The notes under the pieces were generated by a model. That model had not been told where the DNA came from. It made no database searches and saw only the letters and a program-made list of their open reading frames with translations. Position numbers and translations under genes: made by a program. Shown piece after piece: positions 8,629 through 17,810 of a DNA stretch of 63,581 nt. Source of the DNA: Bacteroides stercorirosoris. Its GTDB lineage: Bacteria; Bacteroidota; Bacteroidia; Bacteroidales; Bacteroidaceae. The stretch spans positions 1 through 63,581 of the forward strand of contig NZ_FQZN01000030.1 in NCBI RefSeq assembly GCF_900142015.1, read 5' to 3'. The stretch's first letter is position 1. The number at the start of each line of letters is the position of its first letter.

Positions 8629-8668
8629 CAAAAAAGGGAGACTTTTTTCAAAATCTCCCTTTTTTGCT
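8629..8668. terminator. Terminator of rpmE2
   Basis: A 14-bp perfect stem GCAAAAAAGGGAGA with its complement at 8655-8668, rich in A/T at the base, ends 14 bp past the rpmE2 stop codon on the minus strand. Confidence 0.85.
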
Positions 8669-8682
8669 TTCATGAAGCAGAA

Positions 8683-8937
8683 TTATTTCTTCTTACGGTC
8701 ACCGTAGCGGCTCATGAACTTATCAACGCGACCAGCTGTATCTACCAATGTAGATTTACCAGTGTAGAACGGGTGAGAAGTGTTAGAGATTTCCATCTTT
8801 ACCAGCGGATAAGTTTCACCTTCGAACTCGATGGTTTCCTTAGTATTTACAGTTGAACGAGACAAGAACATGTCACCATTAGACATATCTTTGAATACTA
8901 CCGGACGGTAATTTTCAGGATGAATACCTTTTTTCAT
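8683..8937 (-). CDS. rpmE2: 50S ribosomal protein L31, type B
   Basis: An 84-residue ribosomal protein starting MKKGIHPENYRPVVFKDMSN and containing SNTSHPFYTGK, the L31 signature region. It lacks the CxxC zinc-binding cysteines of type A L31, so it is the zinc-independent form. The C-terminus is basic (GDRKKK). It is monocistronic with its own strong promoter (9017-9047) and terminator (8629-8668). The untranslated leader is about 70 nt, long enough for translational control, but I see no obvious structured site in it. Confidence 0.97.
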   Translation of the reverse strand: MKKGIHPENYRPVVFKDMSNGDMFLSRSTVNTKETIEFEGETYPLVKMEISNTSHPFYTGKSTLVDTAGRVDKFMSRYGDRKKK

Positions 8938-9016
8938 TTCAATATTTGTTTTTTAATTATTATATTCGGTTACTATTTTGGTAATAAATAGTGTAATGGT
9001 CTCATTTTTCAGAGCG

Positions 9017-9047
9017 CAAAGATAGTGCAAGTCGCAGATACTACAAA
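9017..9047 (-). promoter_or_regulatory. Complete Bacteroides promoter of rpmE2 (-33 TTTG, -7 TATCTTTG)
   Basis: On the minus strand TTTG (9047-9044) is followed after exactly 19 bp by TATCTTTG (9024-9017). Both boxes and the spacing match the primary sigma factor promoter of Bacteroides. Confidence 0.85.
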
Positions 9048-9194
9048 ATAAATTCTGATTTATTTTTGTTTAAGTCGTGGTCTATCCTGTTTAAAGGCAG
9101 TGCTTTTTTCTGGATTAGAAAAAAGTTTCCTGAAAAAATAGGTTTATCGCTTTTTATTTCAGATTTTTGCATGGTATTAAAATTTATATTCAGC

Positions 9195-10202
9195 ATGAAG
9201 AAGCTACTTTTTCTATTTTCCCTATGGCTCTGTGTTACGACGGCGGGAGCCCAGCAGAACGAGCGAAATCTGTATAGTGTTGCGTTCTATAATCTTGAAA
9301 ACCTGTTCGATACAATTCATGATGCAGGCAAGAATGACCTTGAATTTCTGCCTACAGGCAGTTATACCTGGACGGCTCAGAAGTATGAGGCCAAGTTGAA
9401 GAACCTTGCCAAAGTATTGAGTGAAGTATCGCGCGACCGGGTGCCCGAAGGACCTGCCGTTATCGGTGTGGCGGAAGCTGAAAACAACCGGGTATTGACG
9501 GATTTAGTAAACCAGCCGGCTATTTCCAATTATAAGTTTGTGCATTATGAAGGACCGGACAAACGGGGTATCGATTGTGCTTTGTTATATGACCCTGCAC
9601 AGTTCACTGTTACCAATTCCAAATTGGTGCTTTCCACTCCTTTTGAAGGCGATACTGTGCATCTGACACGCGGCTTCCTTATTGTAGACGGACAGATGGC
9701 AGGCGAACGTATTTGTTTTATTGTGAACCACTGGCCTTCCCGCGGTGCCAAGTCTCCGGTACGTGTGCATGCTGCCAAACAGGTGAAAGCACTGACTGAC
9801 TCCCTGATGCGTGAGGATAAGAAGCTGAAACTGGTAGTCATGGGTGATATGAATGATGATCCTATGGACGAAAGTATGGAAGCATTGGGTGCACGCAAAT
9901 ATCCCAAGCAGGTGAAGAAAGGCGAATTCTATAATCCCTGGTGGGAAACTCTTGAAGATAAGGGTGTGGGGACTCTGCTTTATCGCGGTAAGTGGAACTT
10001 GTTTGACCAGATTGTAATTTCCAAGCCTCTGCTGAAAGCTAAGAAAGGCTTAAAATACGATCATAACGAGGTCTTTATCCGTGAATATCTGATTCAGCAG
10101 GACGGCAAATATAAAGGTTCTCCGTTGCGTACGCATGGCGGACGTGTATGGCTGAACGGTTACAGTGACCATCTGCCGACCATCATCTATTTGAAGAAGT
10201 AG
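9195..10202 (+). CDS. Secreted endonuclease/exonuclease/phosphatase family protein
   Basis: A 335-residue protein with a signal peptide (MKKLLFLFSLWLCVTTAGAQ) and an EEP fold. Visible motifs are VAFYNLENLFDT (Asn near the metal), GVAEAENN (metal Glu), FIVNHWPSRGAK (catalytic His), VMGDMNDDPMD (Asp/Asn pair) and the C-terminal GYSDHLP (final His). Members cleave phosphodiesters of nucleic acids or phosphoinositides; which applies here is not readable. The ATG at 9195 is chosen because translation from farther upstream would place 43 charged residues before the signal peptide. It lies alone between rpmE2 (divergent) and fba, with its own terminator. Confidence 0.88.
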   Translation: MKKLLFLFSLWLCVTTAGAQQNERNLYSVAFYNLENLFDTIHDAGKNDLEFLPTGSYTWTAQKYEAKLKNLAKVLSEVSRDRVPEGPAVIGVAEAENNRVLTDLVNQPAISNYKFVHYEGPDKRGIDCALLYDPAQFTVTNSKLVLSTPFEGDTVHLTRGFLIVDGQMAGERICFIVNHWPSRGAKSPVRVHAAKQVKALTDSLMREDKKLKLVVMGDMNDDPMDESMEALGARKYPKQVKKGEFYNPWWETLEDKGVGTLLYRGKWNLFDQIVISKPLLKAKKGLKYDHNEVFIREYLIQQDGKYKGSPLRTHGGRVWLNGYSDHLPTIIYLKK

Positions 10203-10227
10203 TATATATAATAATGTGTAAATGGAG

Positions 10228-10260
10228 ACCGGAAAGTTAAACTTGCTTTCCGGTTTTTTT
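10228..10260 (+). terminator. Terminator after the EEP-family gene
   Basis: ACCGGAAAG (10228-10236) and CTTTCCGGT (10246-10254) form a 9-bp stem followed by a seven-T run, 26 bp after the stop codon. Confidence 0.9.
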
Positions 10261-10437
10261 GTTATATAAAAGGAGATACGCAAAAAGGCGGATGAGAACG
10301 ACAGATGAAAAGAGTTTGTAATATAGAGATTACAATATTCTGTTAAAATCATCCAATAGCTTTAAAAGAGAATTGTTTTGACGGGTGGCAGGCGATAATT
10401 TATTCCCGACCTGTTCTTTCTTTTGAAAGATAATGAC

Positions 10438-10445
10438 TACTTTTG
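10438..10445 (+). promoter_or_regulatory. -7 element TACTTTTG of fba
   Basis: TACTTTTG fits TAnnTTTG and lies about 40 bp before the fba ATG. The nearest TTTG is only 12 bp upstream, so the -33 box is uncertain. Confidence 0.5.
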
Positions 10446-10484
10446 CGTAGAATTTTTATTCACTAACAATAAACTTTAAACAAA

Positions 10485-11489
10485 ATGGTTAATTACAAAG
10501 ATTTGGGTCTCGTAAATACAAGAGAAATGTTTGCGAAGGCTATCAAGGGTGGATATGCAATCCCTGCATTCAACTTCAACAACATGGAACAGATGCAGGC
10601 TATCATCAAAGCTGCAGTTGAGACAAAGTCTCCGGTAATCCTTCAGGTATCTAAGGGTGCCCGTCAGTATGCTAACGCTACACTGTTGCGTTACATGGCT
10701 CAGGGTGCTGTGGAATATGCTAAAGAATTAGGCTGTAAACATCCTGAAATTGTTCTTCACCTTGACCATGGAGATACTTTCGAGACTTGCAAGAGCTGTA
10801 TCGATTCTGGTTTCTCTTCAGTAATGATCGATGGTTCTCACCTGCCTTACGAAGAAAACGTTGCTTTGACTAAGAAGGTAGTTGAATATGCTCATCAGTT
10901 TGATGTAACTGTAGAAGGCGAACTTGGCGTTTTGGCCGGTGTAGAAGATGAAGTTTCTGCTGAACACCATACTTATACTGACCCTGAGGAAGTTATCGAC
11001 TTTGCTACTCGCACAGGTTGTGACTCTTTGGCTATTTCAATCGGTACTTCTCATGGTGCTTACAAGTTCAAACCCGAACAGTGCCACGTTGATCCGGCTA
11101 CAGGTCGCTTGGTTCCTCCTCCTTTGGCATTCGAAGTATTGGATGCTGTAATGGAGAAACTTCCGGGATTCCCCATCGTACTGCACGGTTCTTCTTCAGT
11201 TCCTCAGGAAGAAGTTGAAACTATCAACAAATATGGTGGCAAGCTGGAAGCTGCTATCGGTATTCCTGAAGATGAATTGCGTAAAGCTGCTAAATCTGCA
11301 GTTTGCAAGATCAACATCGACTCAGACTCTCGTTTGGCTATGACTGCTGCTGTTCGTAAGGTATTTGCTGAGAAGCCGGGAGAATTCGACCCTCGTAAGT
11401 ATCTTGGTCCGGCTCGCGACAATATGGAGAAACTGTACATGCACAAAATCCTTAACGTGCTGGGTTCAGACAATAAATTGGCTGAATAA
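10485..11489 (+). CDS. fba: Class II fructose-1,6-bisphosphate aldolase
   Basis: A 334-residue zinc-dependent glycolytic enzyme that splits fructose-1,6-bisphosphate to DHAP and glyceraldehyde-3-phosphate. AIPAFNFNNMEQMQAI is the N-terminal family block, HLDHGDTFETC carries zinc and catalytic residues, VEGELGVLAGVEDE follows the first signature, and VLHGSSSVP and INIDSDSRLA contact zinc and phosphate. It is clearly class II (no Schiff-base lysine arrangement). It has its own promoter and a strong terminator, and codon use is highly biased, as expected for an abundant protein. Confidence 0.96.
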   Translation: MVNYKDLGLVNTREMFAKAIKGGYAIPAFNFNNMEQMQAIIKAAVETKSPVILQVSKGARQYANATLLRYMAQGAVEYAKELGCKHPEIVLHLDHGDTFETCKSCIDSGFSSVMIDGSHLPYEENVALTKKVVEYAHQFDVTVEGELGVLAGVEDEVSAEHHTYTDPEEVIDFATRTGCDSLAISIGTSHGAYKFKPEQCHVDPATGRLVPPPLAFEVLDAVMEKLPGFPIVLHGSSSVPQEEVETINKYGGKLEAAIGIPEDELRKAAKSAVCKINIDSDSRLAMTAAVRKVFAEKPGEFDPRKYLGPARDNMEKLYMHKILNVLGSDNKLAE

Positions 11490-11516
11490 TCTACAGGTCT
11501 GTTAGAATATAAATGG

Positions 11517-11548
11517 AAGGCTGCTCTTGAAAAAGGGCAGCCTTTTTT
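11517..11548 (+). terminator. Terminator of fba
   Basis: AAGGCTGC (11517-11524) pairs with GCAGCCTT (11537-11544) and is followed by a T-run, 28 bp after the stop. Confidence 0.9.
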
Positions 11549-11643
11549 ATATATGCAAAACTATAGCTTGACTTATGCAGTATTTTACAATTTCTTGCAT
11601 TTCTTAAAGACTGGAAAGCCGTTGAATCACTAAAAATTAAAAT

Positions 11644-12177
11644 ATGAAAAACAAATTATCTATTTTACTGGCACTGCTCTTTTTGCTTTGTACGGCAATG
11701 TGCTGTGAGGAATTTGAGGAATACATTCCCTGTCAGGTGACTTTAACCGGAATAGGTGAGGTAGAACACTTGGATAATGCCGGAAGCGTGCCTGTTGCTC
11801 CGGTGGGCGGAGTGGTATCTCGCCAGGCATATATGTTGCGGATACCCTTGGACTTTGAATATGAAAAAGAGATTGTAGAGGGAACATATTATGAATATAT
11901 CCTGACCGATACCATTGCCTGTGTGCAGATTATCTCACTCACCGCTTATGACGAGTCCCATCCTGCCGGTACGGATGTGAACGAGCTTTTCATGGATTAC
12001 CCTTTGTGGCAGAAGGATCAAATGACAGATTATAAATACGGTTATACGCATGGGACTGTTTTCTATAAAATACCGCGTATACTTCCTCAAGCCGGGGTAC
12101 ATCGGTTTAAAATCGTAGTGACCACTCGCAGCGGAGAAGAGTTTACCAAAGAAACAGATGAGATCACCATGCAATGA
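11644..12177 (+). CDS. Exported protein of unknown function, probable lipoprotein (DUF5034-like)
   Basis: A 177-residue protein with an N-terminal hydrophobic export signal (MKNKLSILLALLFLLC) followed closely by cysteines that could be lipidated, although the lipobox is not classic. The mature part is rich in beta-type sequence and acidic residues. I recognise it only loosely as resembling small Bacteroides DUF5034 proteins. Its stop overlaps an in-frame ATG of the next gene, an outer-membrane beta-barrel-like protein, so the two form a pair likely acting together at the outer membrane. Confidence 0.7.
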   Translation: MKNKLSILLALLFLLCTAMCCEEFEEYIPCQVTLTGIGEVEHLDNAGSVPVAPVGGVVSRQAYMLRIPLDFEYEKEIVEGTYYEYILTDTIACVQIISLTAYDESHPAGTDVNELFMDYPLWQKDQMTDYKYGYTHGTVFYKIPRILPQAGVHRFKIVVTTRSGEEFTKETDEITMQ

Positions 12178-12188
12178 AGGAGGGGCAG

Positions 12189-12911
12189 ATGAGAAACCTA
12201 TTTATCACAATGCTGGCAGTGGGACTGCTGGGCATTACAAACGTGCAGGCACAAAATAGAATCTCCCGCCATCAGCTTGACATAACGACTGGAGTCTCTT
12301 GTCATTTTCAGAACGGGAAGTCCTGGATATCGCTTTCCCCTGTTCCTGCAGCGAACTTTACTTATACTTTCTATGTGTTTCCGCACTGGGGACTCTTTTC
12401 TTCTATGGGTGCAACTCTCATGATTCGAGAGGGAAATGGAGATAATTTGAGAAAACCCTATAAAAACGACCATTTCATAGAAAAAGCTTATGACTTGGAT
12501 GACGACACGGGTCCCTCTATGGCTTTCGGAGTCGCCTATCGGCTGAATAAACCGGTATGGGATGTACAACTGCGCTTGGGGTATTACTTGATTGGGGCAG
12601 AGGAACATGATTCCTTTTTTTATATTAAAGAGAAGAATTCCAATGTTGTTCGTACGGTTGATTATGACCAGACATTCTCTGTGGAACCTGGCGGTTTTGT
12701 CAGTGCTCTGCAAACTTCGGTTATGTTGTCGAGGCGCATCTGGCGCAAAATCCATCTCTCAGTGGAGGCCAAATATATCTCCCCTTTTGAACGGGCCACA
12801 CAGACTTTTGAAAAGAGGAATCTGCTGACAGGTGAAGTGGAAGACGCTTATTTAAAACGTGTACGCGTGCATTATCTGGAGGTGGCGTGTGGAATCAGTT
12901 GGCACTTATAA
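12189..12911 (+). CDS. Outer membrane beta-barrel-like protein of unknown function
   Basis: A 240-residue protein with a signal peptide (MRNLFITMLAVGLLGITNVQAQ) and alternating hydrophobic/aromatic strands ending in a C-terminal aromatic-rich strand (HYLEVACGISWHL), consistent with a small barrel. An ATG at 12174 overlaps the preceding stop. The ATG at 12189 is preferred because a clear GGAGG lies 8 bp ahead and it starts exactly at the signal peptide; such a good Shine-Dalgarno site is unusual in this window. It is coupled to the lipoprotein gene upstream. Confidence 0.75.
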   Translation: MRNLFITMLAVGLLGITNVQAQNRISRHQLDITTGVSCHFQNGKSWISLSPVPAANFTYTFYVFPHWGLFSSMGATLMIREGNGDNLRKPYKNDHFIEKAYDLDDDTGPSMAFGVAYRLNKPVWDVQLRLGYYLIGAEEHDSFFYIKEKNSNVVRTVDYDQTFSVEPGGFVSALQTSVMLSRRIWRKIHLSVEAKYISPFERATQTFEKRNLLTGEVEDAYLKRVRVHYLEVACGISWHL

Positions 12912-12994
12912 AACTTGTACTACTTAATTCGTTGTTTTGCTTTAACTACACCGGCAGCATACCGAGGGAATTTATATCTAAAAAATACAAGAAA

Positions 12995-13034
12995 ATCGGC
13001 ACATATCCAAGGCTTATACTGGATATGTGCCGAT
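12995..13034. terminator. 15-bp perfect hairpin between convergent genes
   Basis: ATCGGCACATATCCA (12995-13009) and its complement (13020-13034) flank a 10-base loop between the OMP gene and the amylase gene, which converge here. Probably a bidirectional terminator. Confidence 0.8.
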
Positions 13035-13117
13035 AAATTTAGTAACTAAGAAGGCGAAGGGACTTTTTCAGGCCCTCCATATATCGCTGCGTTTTTTGTT
13101 TTCTGGTAAAATACTGT

Positions 13118-14968
13118 TTACAGTTCAATCACCAGTGATTCTCTCGGTCCCATTGTCAGCGATTCACCGAATGCAACTGTCTTTCCGCTAAGAATATCTT
13201 TTCCTTGTTTGGAATCTTTCAGTATTTCTTTGTAGAATTTCAAAGGAACAGTAGTTTCGGCATCTGTACCATTCAGCATTACGAATACGGTTTTACCTTC
13301 GTACTGGCGGGCATACGCATAAACACCATTCTGTACCATGAATTGCACCATACTACCTTTGGCGATAACATCGTTTCCTTTACGCCAGTTCAATAAGGTC
13401 TTGTAGAAGTTATAACATTCGTTCTGTATCTTGCTGCGTCCTGCGGCTGTCAATGCGGTTTCTGTATCGCCAGACCATCCGCCGGGGAAGTCCTTACGGA
13501 CGTATCCGTCACTCTTGCTCTTTACACCGTTCATCATGATTTCCGTACCATAATAAAGCTGAGGAATGCGGCGAGTGGTGAGCAACAAGGTGGAAGCCTG
13601 TTTCAGCATTGGCAGGTTGTCTCCTTCGCCCAAGAAGCGGTCGGTGTCGTGATTCTCGATGAATGCCAGTACGGAAGCCGGGTTAGGATAGAGGAAGTCG
13701 TATACGAAACTGTTGTATACACGGTCCAGACCTTTGAACCATGTCTCTGTTTGTTCGGTCTTGGCAATGTTTATCTTATCGAAGAAACTGAAGTCCATAA
13801 CGGTTTTCAGATTACTATTCTTCGGAACGGAGAGCTTGGAGTCCATTTGCCACCAAGCTGTGTAAGCAGGCTCGGTTACCCAAGTTTCACCTACGGTGTT
13901 GTAGTTGGGATATTCTTCATTCAATTCTTTCATCCAGTTGCTCATGGCGTCATAGTCAGCATACGGATAAGTATCCATACGAATACCGTCGATGTTGGCG
14001 TACTCAATCCACCAGAAGCTGTTCTGTACGAGGTAGCGATATACGTGCGGGTTCTTTTGGTTAAGGTCCGGCATAGCGGTAACAAACCAACCGTCGTTCA
14101 TCTGGTCGAAATCGTATTGGGAAGTATAAGGGTCAACGTGCGGAGTCAGCTTGAAAGAAGTCTGCACGAAATTCTTTTCGTGGTCGGGGTTGTTGAACCA
14201 GTCTTTAGACGGCATATCTTTAATCCATGGATGTTCTACGCCGCAGTGGTTGAAGATCATATCCATTACAATCTTGATGCCACGGTCGTGGCATTTGGAT
14301 ATCAGTTGCTGATACTCTTCGTTGGTGCCGAAACGCGGATCAACTTTATAGTAATCGGTAGTAGCATAGCCGTGGTACGAACCACCGGTCATGTTGTTTT
14401 CCAATACCGGAGTGAACCAAAGGGCAGTTACACCCAGGTCGGAGAAGTAATCCAGATTTTGCTCGATACCTGCAAGGTCACCACCATGACGGGCGTTCGG
14501 ATCGTTGCGGTCTACTTTATATTCGGCCATGCCGGGAATCTGGTCATTGTCCGGATTGCCGTTTGCGAAACGGTCGGGCATCAACAGGTAGAGGGCGTCG
14601 GAAGCATCGAAACCTTTGTGTTCACAACTCTTCTTGCTGCGTGCTTTCAGTTCATACTCTTTGACGATTTTCTTTTTGCCTTGTGCAAAAGTGAGAGCTA
14701 CTTTACCGGGTTTCACATCTTTCTCCAGTCTCAGGTAGACAATCAGGTAGTTGGGACTTTCCAGCTTGACAGTGCTGCTCAAAGAAACACCGGGATAGTT
14801 GACAGTAACAGAAGAGTTACCGATGTCTTCACCGTAGACCATAAGCTGGAGTTCGGGATTCTGCATTCTGGTATACCAAAACGGAGGATCGATTTTGTTT
14901 ACGTTCATAGCTGCATACGTACTAAGGGAAAGTAAAAACGTTCCCAGGATAAGGAATAATTTTTTCAT
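13118..14968 (-). CDS. GH13 neopullulanase/alpha-amylase, SusA-like
   Basis: A 616-residue secreted (periplasmic) enzyme that would hydrolyse alpha-1,4 links in maltooligosaccharides. A signal peptide (MKKLFLILGTFLLSLSTYA) is followed by a cyclomaltodextrinase-type N-terminal beta domain (about 20-115) and a GH13 (beta/alpha)8 barrel. Catalytic sites are visible: GIRMDTYPYADY (Asp nucleophile, about residue 326), VGETWV (Glu acid/base, about 359) and FIENHDTDRF (transition-state Asp, about 440). VMDMIFNHCG is conserved region I. Size and architecture match Bacteroides SusA, but no susR, susB, susC or susD genes flank it, so it is a stand-alone homologue. Confidence 0.93.
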   Translation of the reverse strand: MKKLFLILGTFLLSLSTYAAMNVNKIDPPFWYTRMQNPELQLMVYGEDIGNSSVTVNYPGVSLSSTVKLESPNYLIVYLRLEKDVKPGKVALTFAQGKKKIVKEYELKARSKKSCEHKGFDASDALYLLMPDRFANGNPDNDQIPGMAEYKVDRNDPNARHGGDLAGIEQNLDYFSDLGVTALWFTPVLENNMTGGSYHGYATTDYYKVDPRFGTNEEYQQLISKCHDRGIKIVMDMIFNHCGVEHPWIKDMPSKDWFNNPDHEKNFVQTSFKLTPHVDPYTSQYDFDQMNDGWFVTAMPDLNQKNPHVYRYLVQNSFWWIEYANIDGIRMDTYPYADYDAMSNWMKELNEEYPNYNTVGETWVTEPAYTAWWQMDSKLSVPKNSNLKTVMDFSFFDKINIAKTEQTETWFKGLDRVYNSFVYDFLYPNPASVLAFIENHDTDRFLGEGDNLPMLKQASTLLLTTRRIPQLYYGTEIMMNGVKSKSDGYVRKDFPGGWSGDTETALTAAGRSKIQNECYNFYKTLLNWRKGNDVIAKGSMVQFMVQNGVYAYARQYEGKTVFVMLNGTDAETTVPLKFYKEILKDSKQGKDILSGKTVAFGESLTMGPRESLVIEL

Positions 14969-15094
14969 GATATTAGCTTTTCGTTATTATATCCGTATTT
15001 TGGTGCTAATATACGCAAATAGCGGAGAAAGCTGCCGCTACTCCGCTACTATATACCTTATTATGTTATGCAAACGTTTTCTGTAAATAAGAAT

Positions 15095-15113
15095 TTAGCG
15101 GCAAAGCCGCTAA
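15095..15113. terminator. Short GC-rich hairpin near the end of the TPR gene
   Basis: TTAGCGGC and GCCGCTAA flank a 3-base loop just after the minus-strand stop at 15118. No T-run follows on the minus strand, so termination is only possible, not certain. Confidence 0.4.
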
Positions 15114-15117
15114 GTTG

Positions 15118-16452
15118 TCATTTATTTGTTTCTTCCCCTTTCCCTTGAAAGAAATTATCGACTTTCTTTCTTTCCTGAATATCTTTCAACCAGGCTTCGG
15201 CAGCATTATATCTGTTGTTCTCTCCGATGATGGGTACGCCGTCTGCGTCCACTTCTTGTAGTTTATCGTTATTCTTCGGTCGGGTTCTCAGGTAGGCTTT
15301 CAGGCATTGCTCGGCTTTGGGGATGTTTTTCAGACTGTAATAGTAAACGTAAGCGGCATCATATAGCAGTTTATGCTTATTCTTATCATACCTTTCATAT
15401 TGTTCTAATAAGATATTGGCTTGCTCTTTATACATGTTTGCCATTTTGTAGCAGTCGGCCAGGCCAGTATAAAGGGGGACTATAGTGCTGTCACTGGGTA
15501 TTGTAAGATTGATTGCGGTTTCCAGATGCGATACCCCCTCCTTTGTCCACGGGGTTTTGGAGCAGGCACGTCCCAGGTAATAATGCGCATTTACATTCGA
15601 ACCGTCCTCCTTCACTGCCTTTTTCAATAAATCTCTTGCTTTGTAAAAGTCTTCAGTAGCGTAGTGACTGATTCCAGCATACAGGCAAGTAAGGAATGTG
15701 CTGTCACCGTTTTGCAGGAGATAATTATATCGCTCTATAGCTTCCGGATAATATTTGTTCATACAATAAGCCTGTGCGTTGACTCGGTTTACGAGAATGT
15801 TGGTGCTGTCTAAGCAACGGTATCTCTCCGTAGTTCCTATAGCCTCATCAAACTGGCGGGCAGCTATGTATATGTTTCCCAGTATGGCGGGTGCCATGTA
15901 GTCTTTGGGATACCTCTCCTGTATGTCCTGATAGGCTTCTATGACAAGGTGTACCTCAGAGTTGTCACAGACGCGTGACATGCTTTCCGCTCTCAGGTGC
16001 AGTACAAAAGCAGAACTGTCCTGTTCGGCCAGCAAATTGCTTTCCTTCAGGGCATCACGGTTTCTTTTCATATTCAGCAGCAGGCTGATGTATTGTATTC
16101 GTACATATTTATTGTCCGGATTAAGATTGAGAGCACTCTGGTAGTAATCCAGTGCTTCCCTTTGTTTAGCGATGGACTTGCAGCATTCGGCGGCTTCAAT
16201 GTATGCCCGGGGGGTGAGGGAGTCTTGCTCTATGATTTCCTGGAATACAAGCAAAGCTTTATCATTGTAGCCCAGTCCTTTCAGAGCTCTTCCTTTCTGA
16301 TAGAGAAGAGGCACGGTCGGTGTCTCTTGTTCCATAAGTTGCAAAGCTGTTTCGTAGTCATAGTTTGCCATTGCCTCCTGAATCGGATTAGTATTCTGTG
16401 CCATCAGCAATGAAGAGGCACTGAGAAAGAGTAGAATGAAGAGTTTTCGCAT
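15118..16452 (-). CDS. Secreted tetratricopeptide-repeat protein
   Basis: A 444-residue protein with a signal peptide (MRKLFILLFLSASSLLMAQ) and tandem TPR units across nearly its whole length, for example around LGYNDKALLVFQEIIEQDS, QREALDYYQSALNLNPDN, FDEAIGTTERYRCLDSTN and NVNAHYYLGRACSKTP. It is a periplasmic protein-interaction scaffold; partner unknown. The start at 16452 is chosen because it begins at the signal peptide; an upstream in-frame ATG at 16491 would add 13 charged residues. It is monocistronic, between the amylase and the decarboxylase operon. Confidence 0.85.
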   Translation of the reverse strand: MRKLFILLFLSASSLLMAQNTNPIQEAMANYDYETALQLMEQETPTVPLLYQKGRALKGLGYNDKALLVFQEIIEQDSLTPRAYIEAAECCKSIAKQREALDYYQSALNLNPDNKYVRIQYISLLLNMKRNRDALKESNLLAEQDSSAFVLHLRAESMSRVCDNSEVHLVIEAYQDIQERYPKDYMAPAILGNIYIAARQFDEAIGTTERYRCLDSTNILVNRVNAQAYCMNKYYPEAIERYNYLLQNGDSTFLTCLYAGISHYATEDFYKARDLLKKAVKEDGSNVNAHYYLGRACSKTPWTKEGVSHLETAINLTIPSDSTIVPLYTGLADCYKMANMYKEQANILLEQYERYDKNKHKLLYDAAYVYYYSLKNIPKAEQCLKAYLRTRPKNNDKLQEVDADGVPIIGENNRYNAAEAWLKDIQERKKVDNFFQGKGEETNK

Positions 16453-16556
16453 AGTCTTTTTATCTTTTAAGTATTGCTTAACCGAGCGCAAGTTACTAAA
16501 AAGATTTACTTTACGAAATATTCGTAGTGACTTTTAGATAGATTAACTAATAAAAA

Positions 16557-16584
16557 TAGCGCCCCTTCTTCCGAAAGAGCGCTA
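16557..16584 (-). terminator. Terminator of the methylmalonyl-CoA decarboxylase operon
   Basis: On the minus strand a 12-bp stem (TAGCGCTCTTTC with GAAGGGGCGCTA, two G-U pairs) closes a GGAA tetraloop and is followed by five Ts. It lies about 57 bp past the OadB stop. Confidence 0.88.
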
Positions 16585-16640
16585 CAATTGTTTGAGTAAA
16601 ATGAATCGTAAAGATACGGTTCAAAGTACATACATATCTT

Positions 16641-17810
16641 TTACATTAAGAATCCCAGCAAGATACCGGCAGCTACTGCTGAACCGATTACACCTGCAAC
16701 GTTCGGCCCCATAGCGTGCATCAGCAGGTAGTTGGTCGGATCATATTCCAGACCTACAACCTGAGAGATACGTGCCGAGTCGGGTACAGCAGATACACCT
16801 GCGTTACCAATCAACGGATTGATCTTATTATCTTTCTTCAGGAAGAGGTTGAATATCTTCACGAAGATGACACCTGAAGCGGTAGCAATCACGAATGACA
16901 ATGCACCCAGACCGAAGATCTTGATAGAGTCAAGTGTCAGGAACTCGGAAGCCTGAGTAGAGGCACCTACCGTCAAACCTAATAAGATAGTAATCGTATC
17001 AATCAGCGGACCACGGGCAGTTTCTGCCAAACGGCGGGTTACGCCACTTTCTTTCAACAGGTTACCGAAGAACAGCATACCCAACAGAGGCAGGCCGGAC
17101 GGAACGAGGAAACAAGTCAGCAACAAGCCGATAATCGGGAAAATCACTTTCTCCGTGTGGGAAACTACGCGCGGCGGTTTCATGCGGATCAAGCGTTCGT
17201 GCTTGTTAGTCAGCAGGCGCATGATAGGCGGCTGTATGACAGGTACCAGCGCCATATAAGAGTAGGCTGATACCGCAATCGCACCCATCAAGTTAGGAGC
17301 CAGTTTGGATGAAAGGAAGATGGCCGTCGGACCGTCGGCGCCACCGATGATACCGATTGCACCGGCTTGCATGGGGTCGAAACCGATTTCCAAAGCGATC
17401 ATATAAGCACCAAAAATACCGAACTGGGCAGCCGCACCAATCAATAACAACTTAGGATTGGATATCAGGGATGAGAAGTCCGTCATAGCACCAATGCCCA
17501 GGAAAATGAGCGGCGGGTACCATCCGGAGGTTACTCCCTGATACAGGATGTTGAGTACAGAACCTTCCTCATAGATACCGACTTTCAGTCCGGCTTCCAT
17601 ATTGAAAGGAATATTACCGATCAGCATACCGAAACCGATAGGAATCAGCAGCATCGGCTCAAATTCCTTGGCTACTGCCAAGTATATGAAGAACAAACCC
17701 ACCAGGATCATTACGACGTGTCCCACCGTTGCATTGGCAAAACCCGTGTACGTCCAGAAGTCGGCAAGGTTGTTTCCTAAAAATGTGATAAATTCTCCCA
17801 TATTATTCAA
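16641..17810 (-). CDS. Sodium-translocating decarboxylase beta subunit (OadB/MmdB/GcdB)
   Basis: A 389-residue polytopic inner-membrane protein that decarboxylates carboxybiotin and pumps Na+ out. Signature segments are present: IGAMTDFSSLISNPK, IGIIGGADGPTAIFLSSKLAP (near the Na+/carboxybiotin site), SYMALVPVIQPPIMRLL and the C-terminal GNAGVSAVPDSARISQ. It overlaps the end of the biotin-carrier gene by 8 bp, showing tight coupling. With the epimerase and carboxyltransferase upstream, its role is methylmalonyl-CoA decarboxylation in propionate formation from succinate. Confidence 0.95.
   Translation of the reverse strand: MNNMGEFITFLGNNLADFWTYTGFANATVGHVVMILVGLFFIYLAVAKEFEPMLLIPIGFGMLIGNIPFNMEAGLKVGIYEEGSVLNILYQGVTSGWYPPLIFLGIGAMTDFSSLISNPKLLLIGAAAQFGIFGAYMIALEIGFDPMQAGAIGIIGGADGPTAIFLSSKLAPNLMGAIAVSAYSYMALVPVIQPPIMRLLTNKHERLIRMKPPRVVSHTEKVIFPIIGLLLTCFLVPSGLPLLGMLFFGNLLKESGVTRRLAETARGPLIDTITILLGLTVGASTQASEFLTLDSIKIFGLGALSFVIATASGVIFVKIFNLFLKKDNKINPLIGNAGVSAVPDSARISQVVGLEYDPTNYLLMHAMGPNVAGVIGSAVAAGILLGFLM

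Noticed and set aside
13649..14935. A 428-codon open frame antisense to the amylase gene
   Set aside because: It mirrors the codon structure of a strongly conserved GH13 gene and shows no domain, signal or start context; such antisense frames arise from codon bias.
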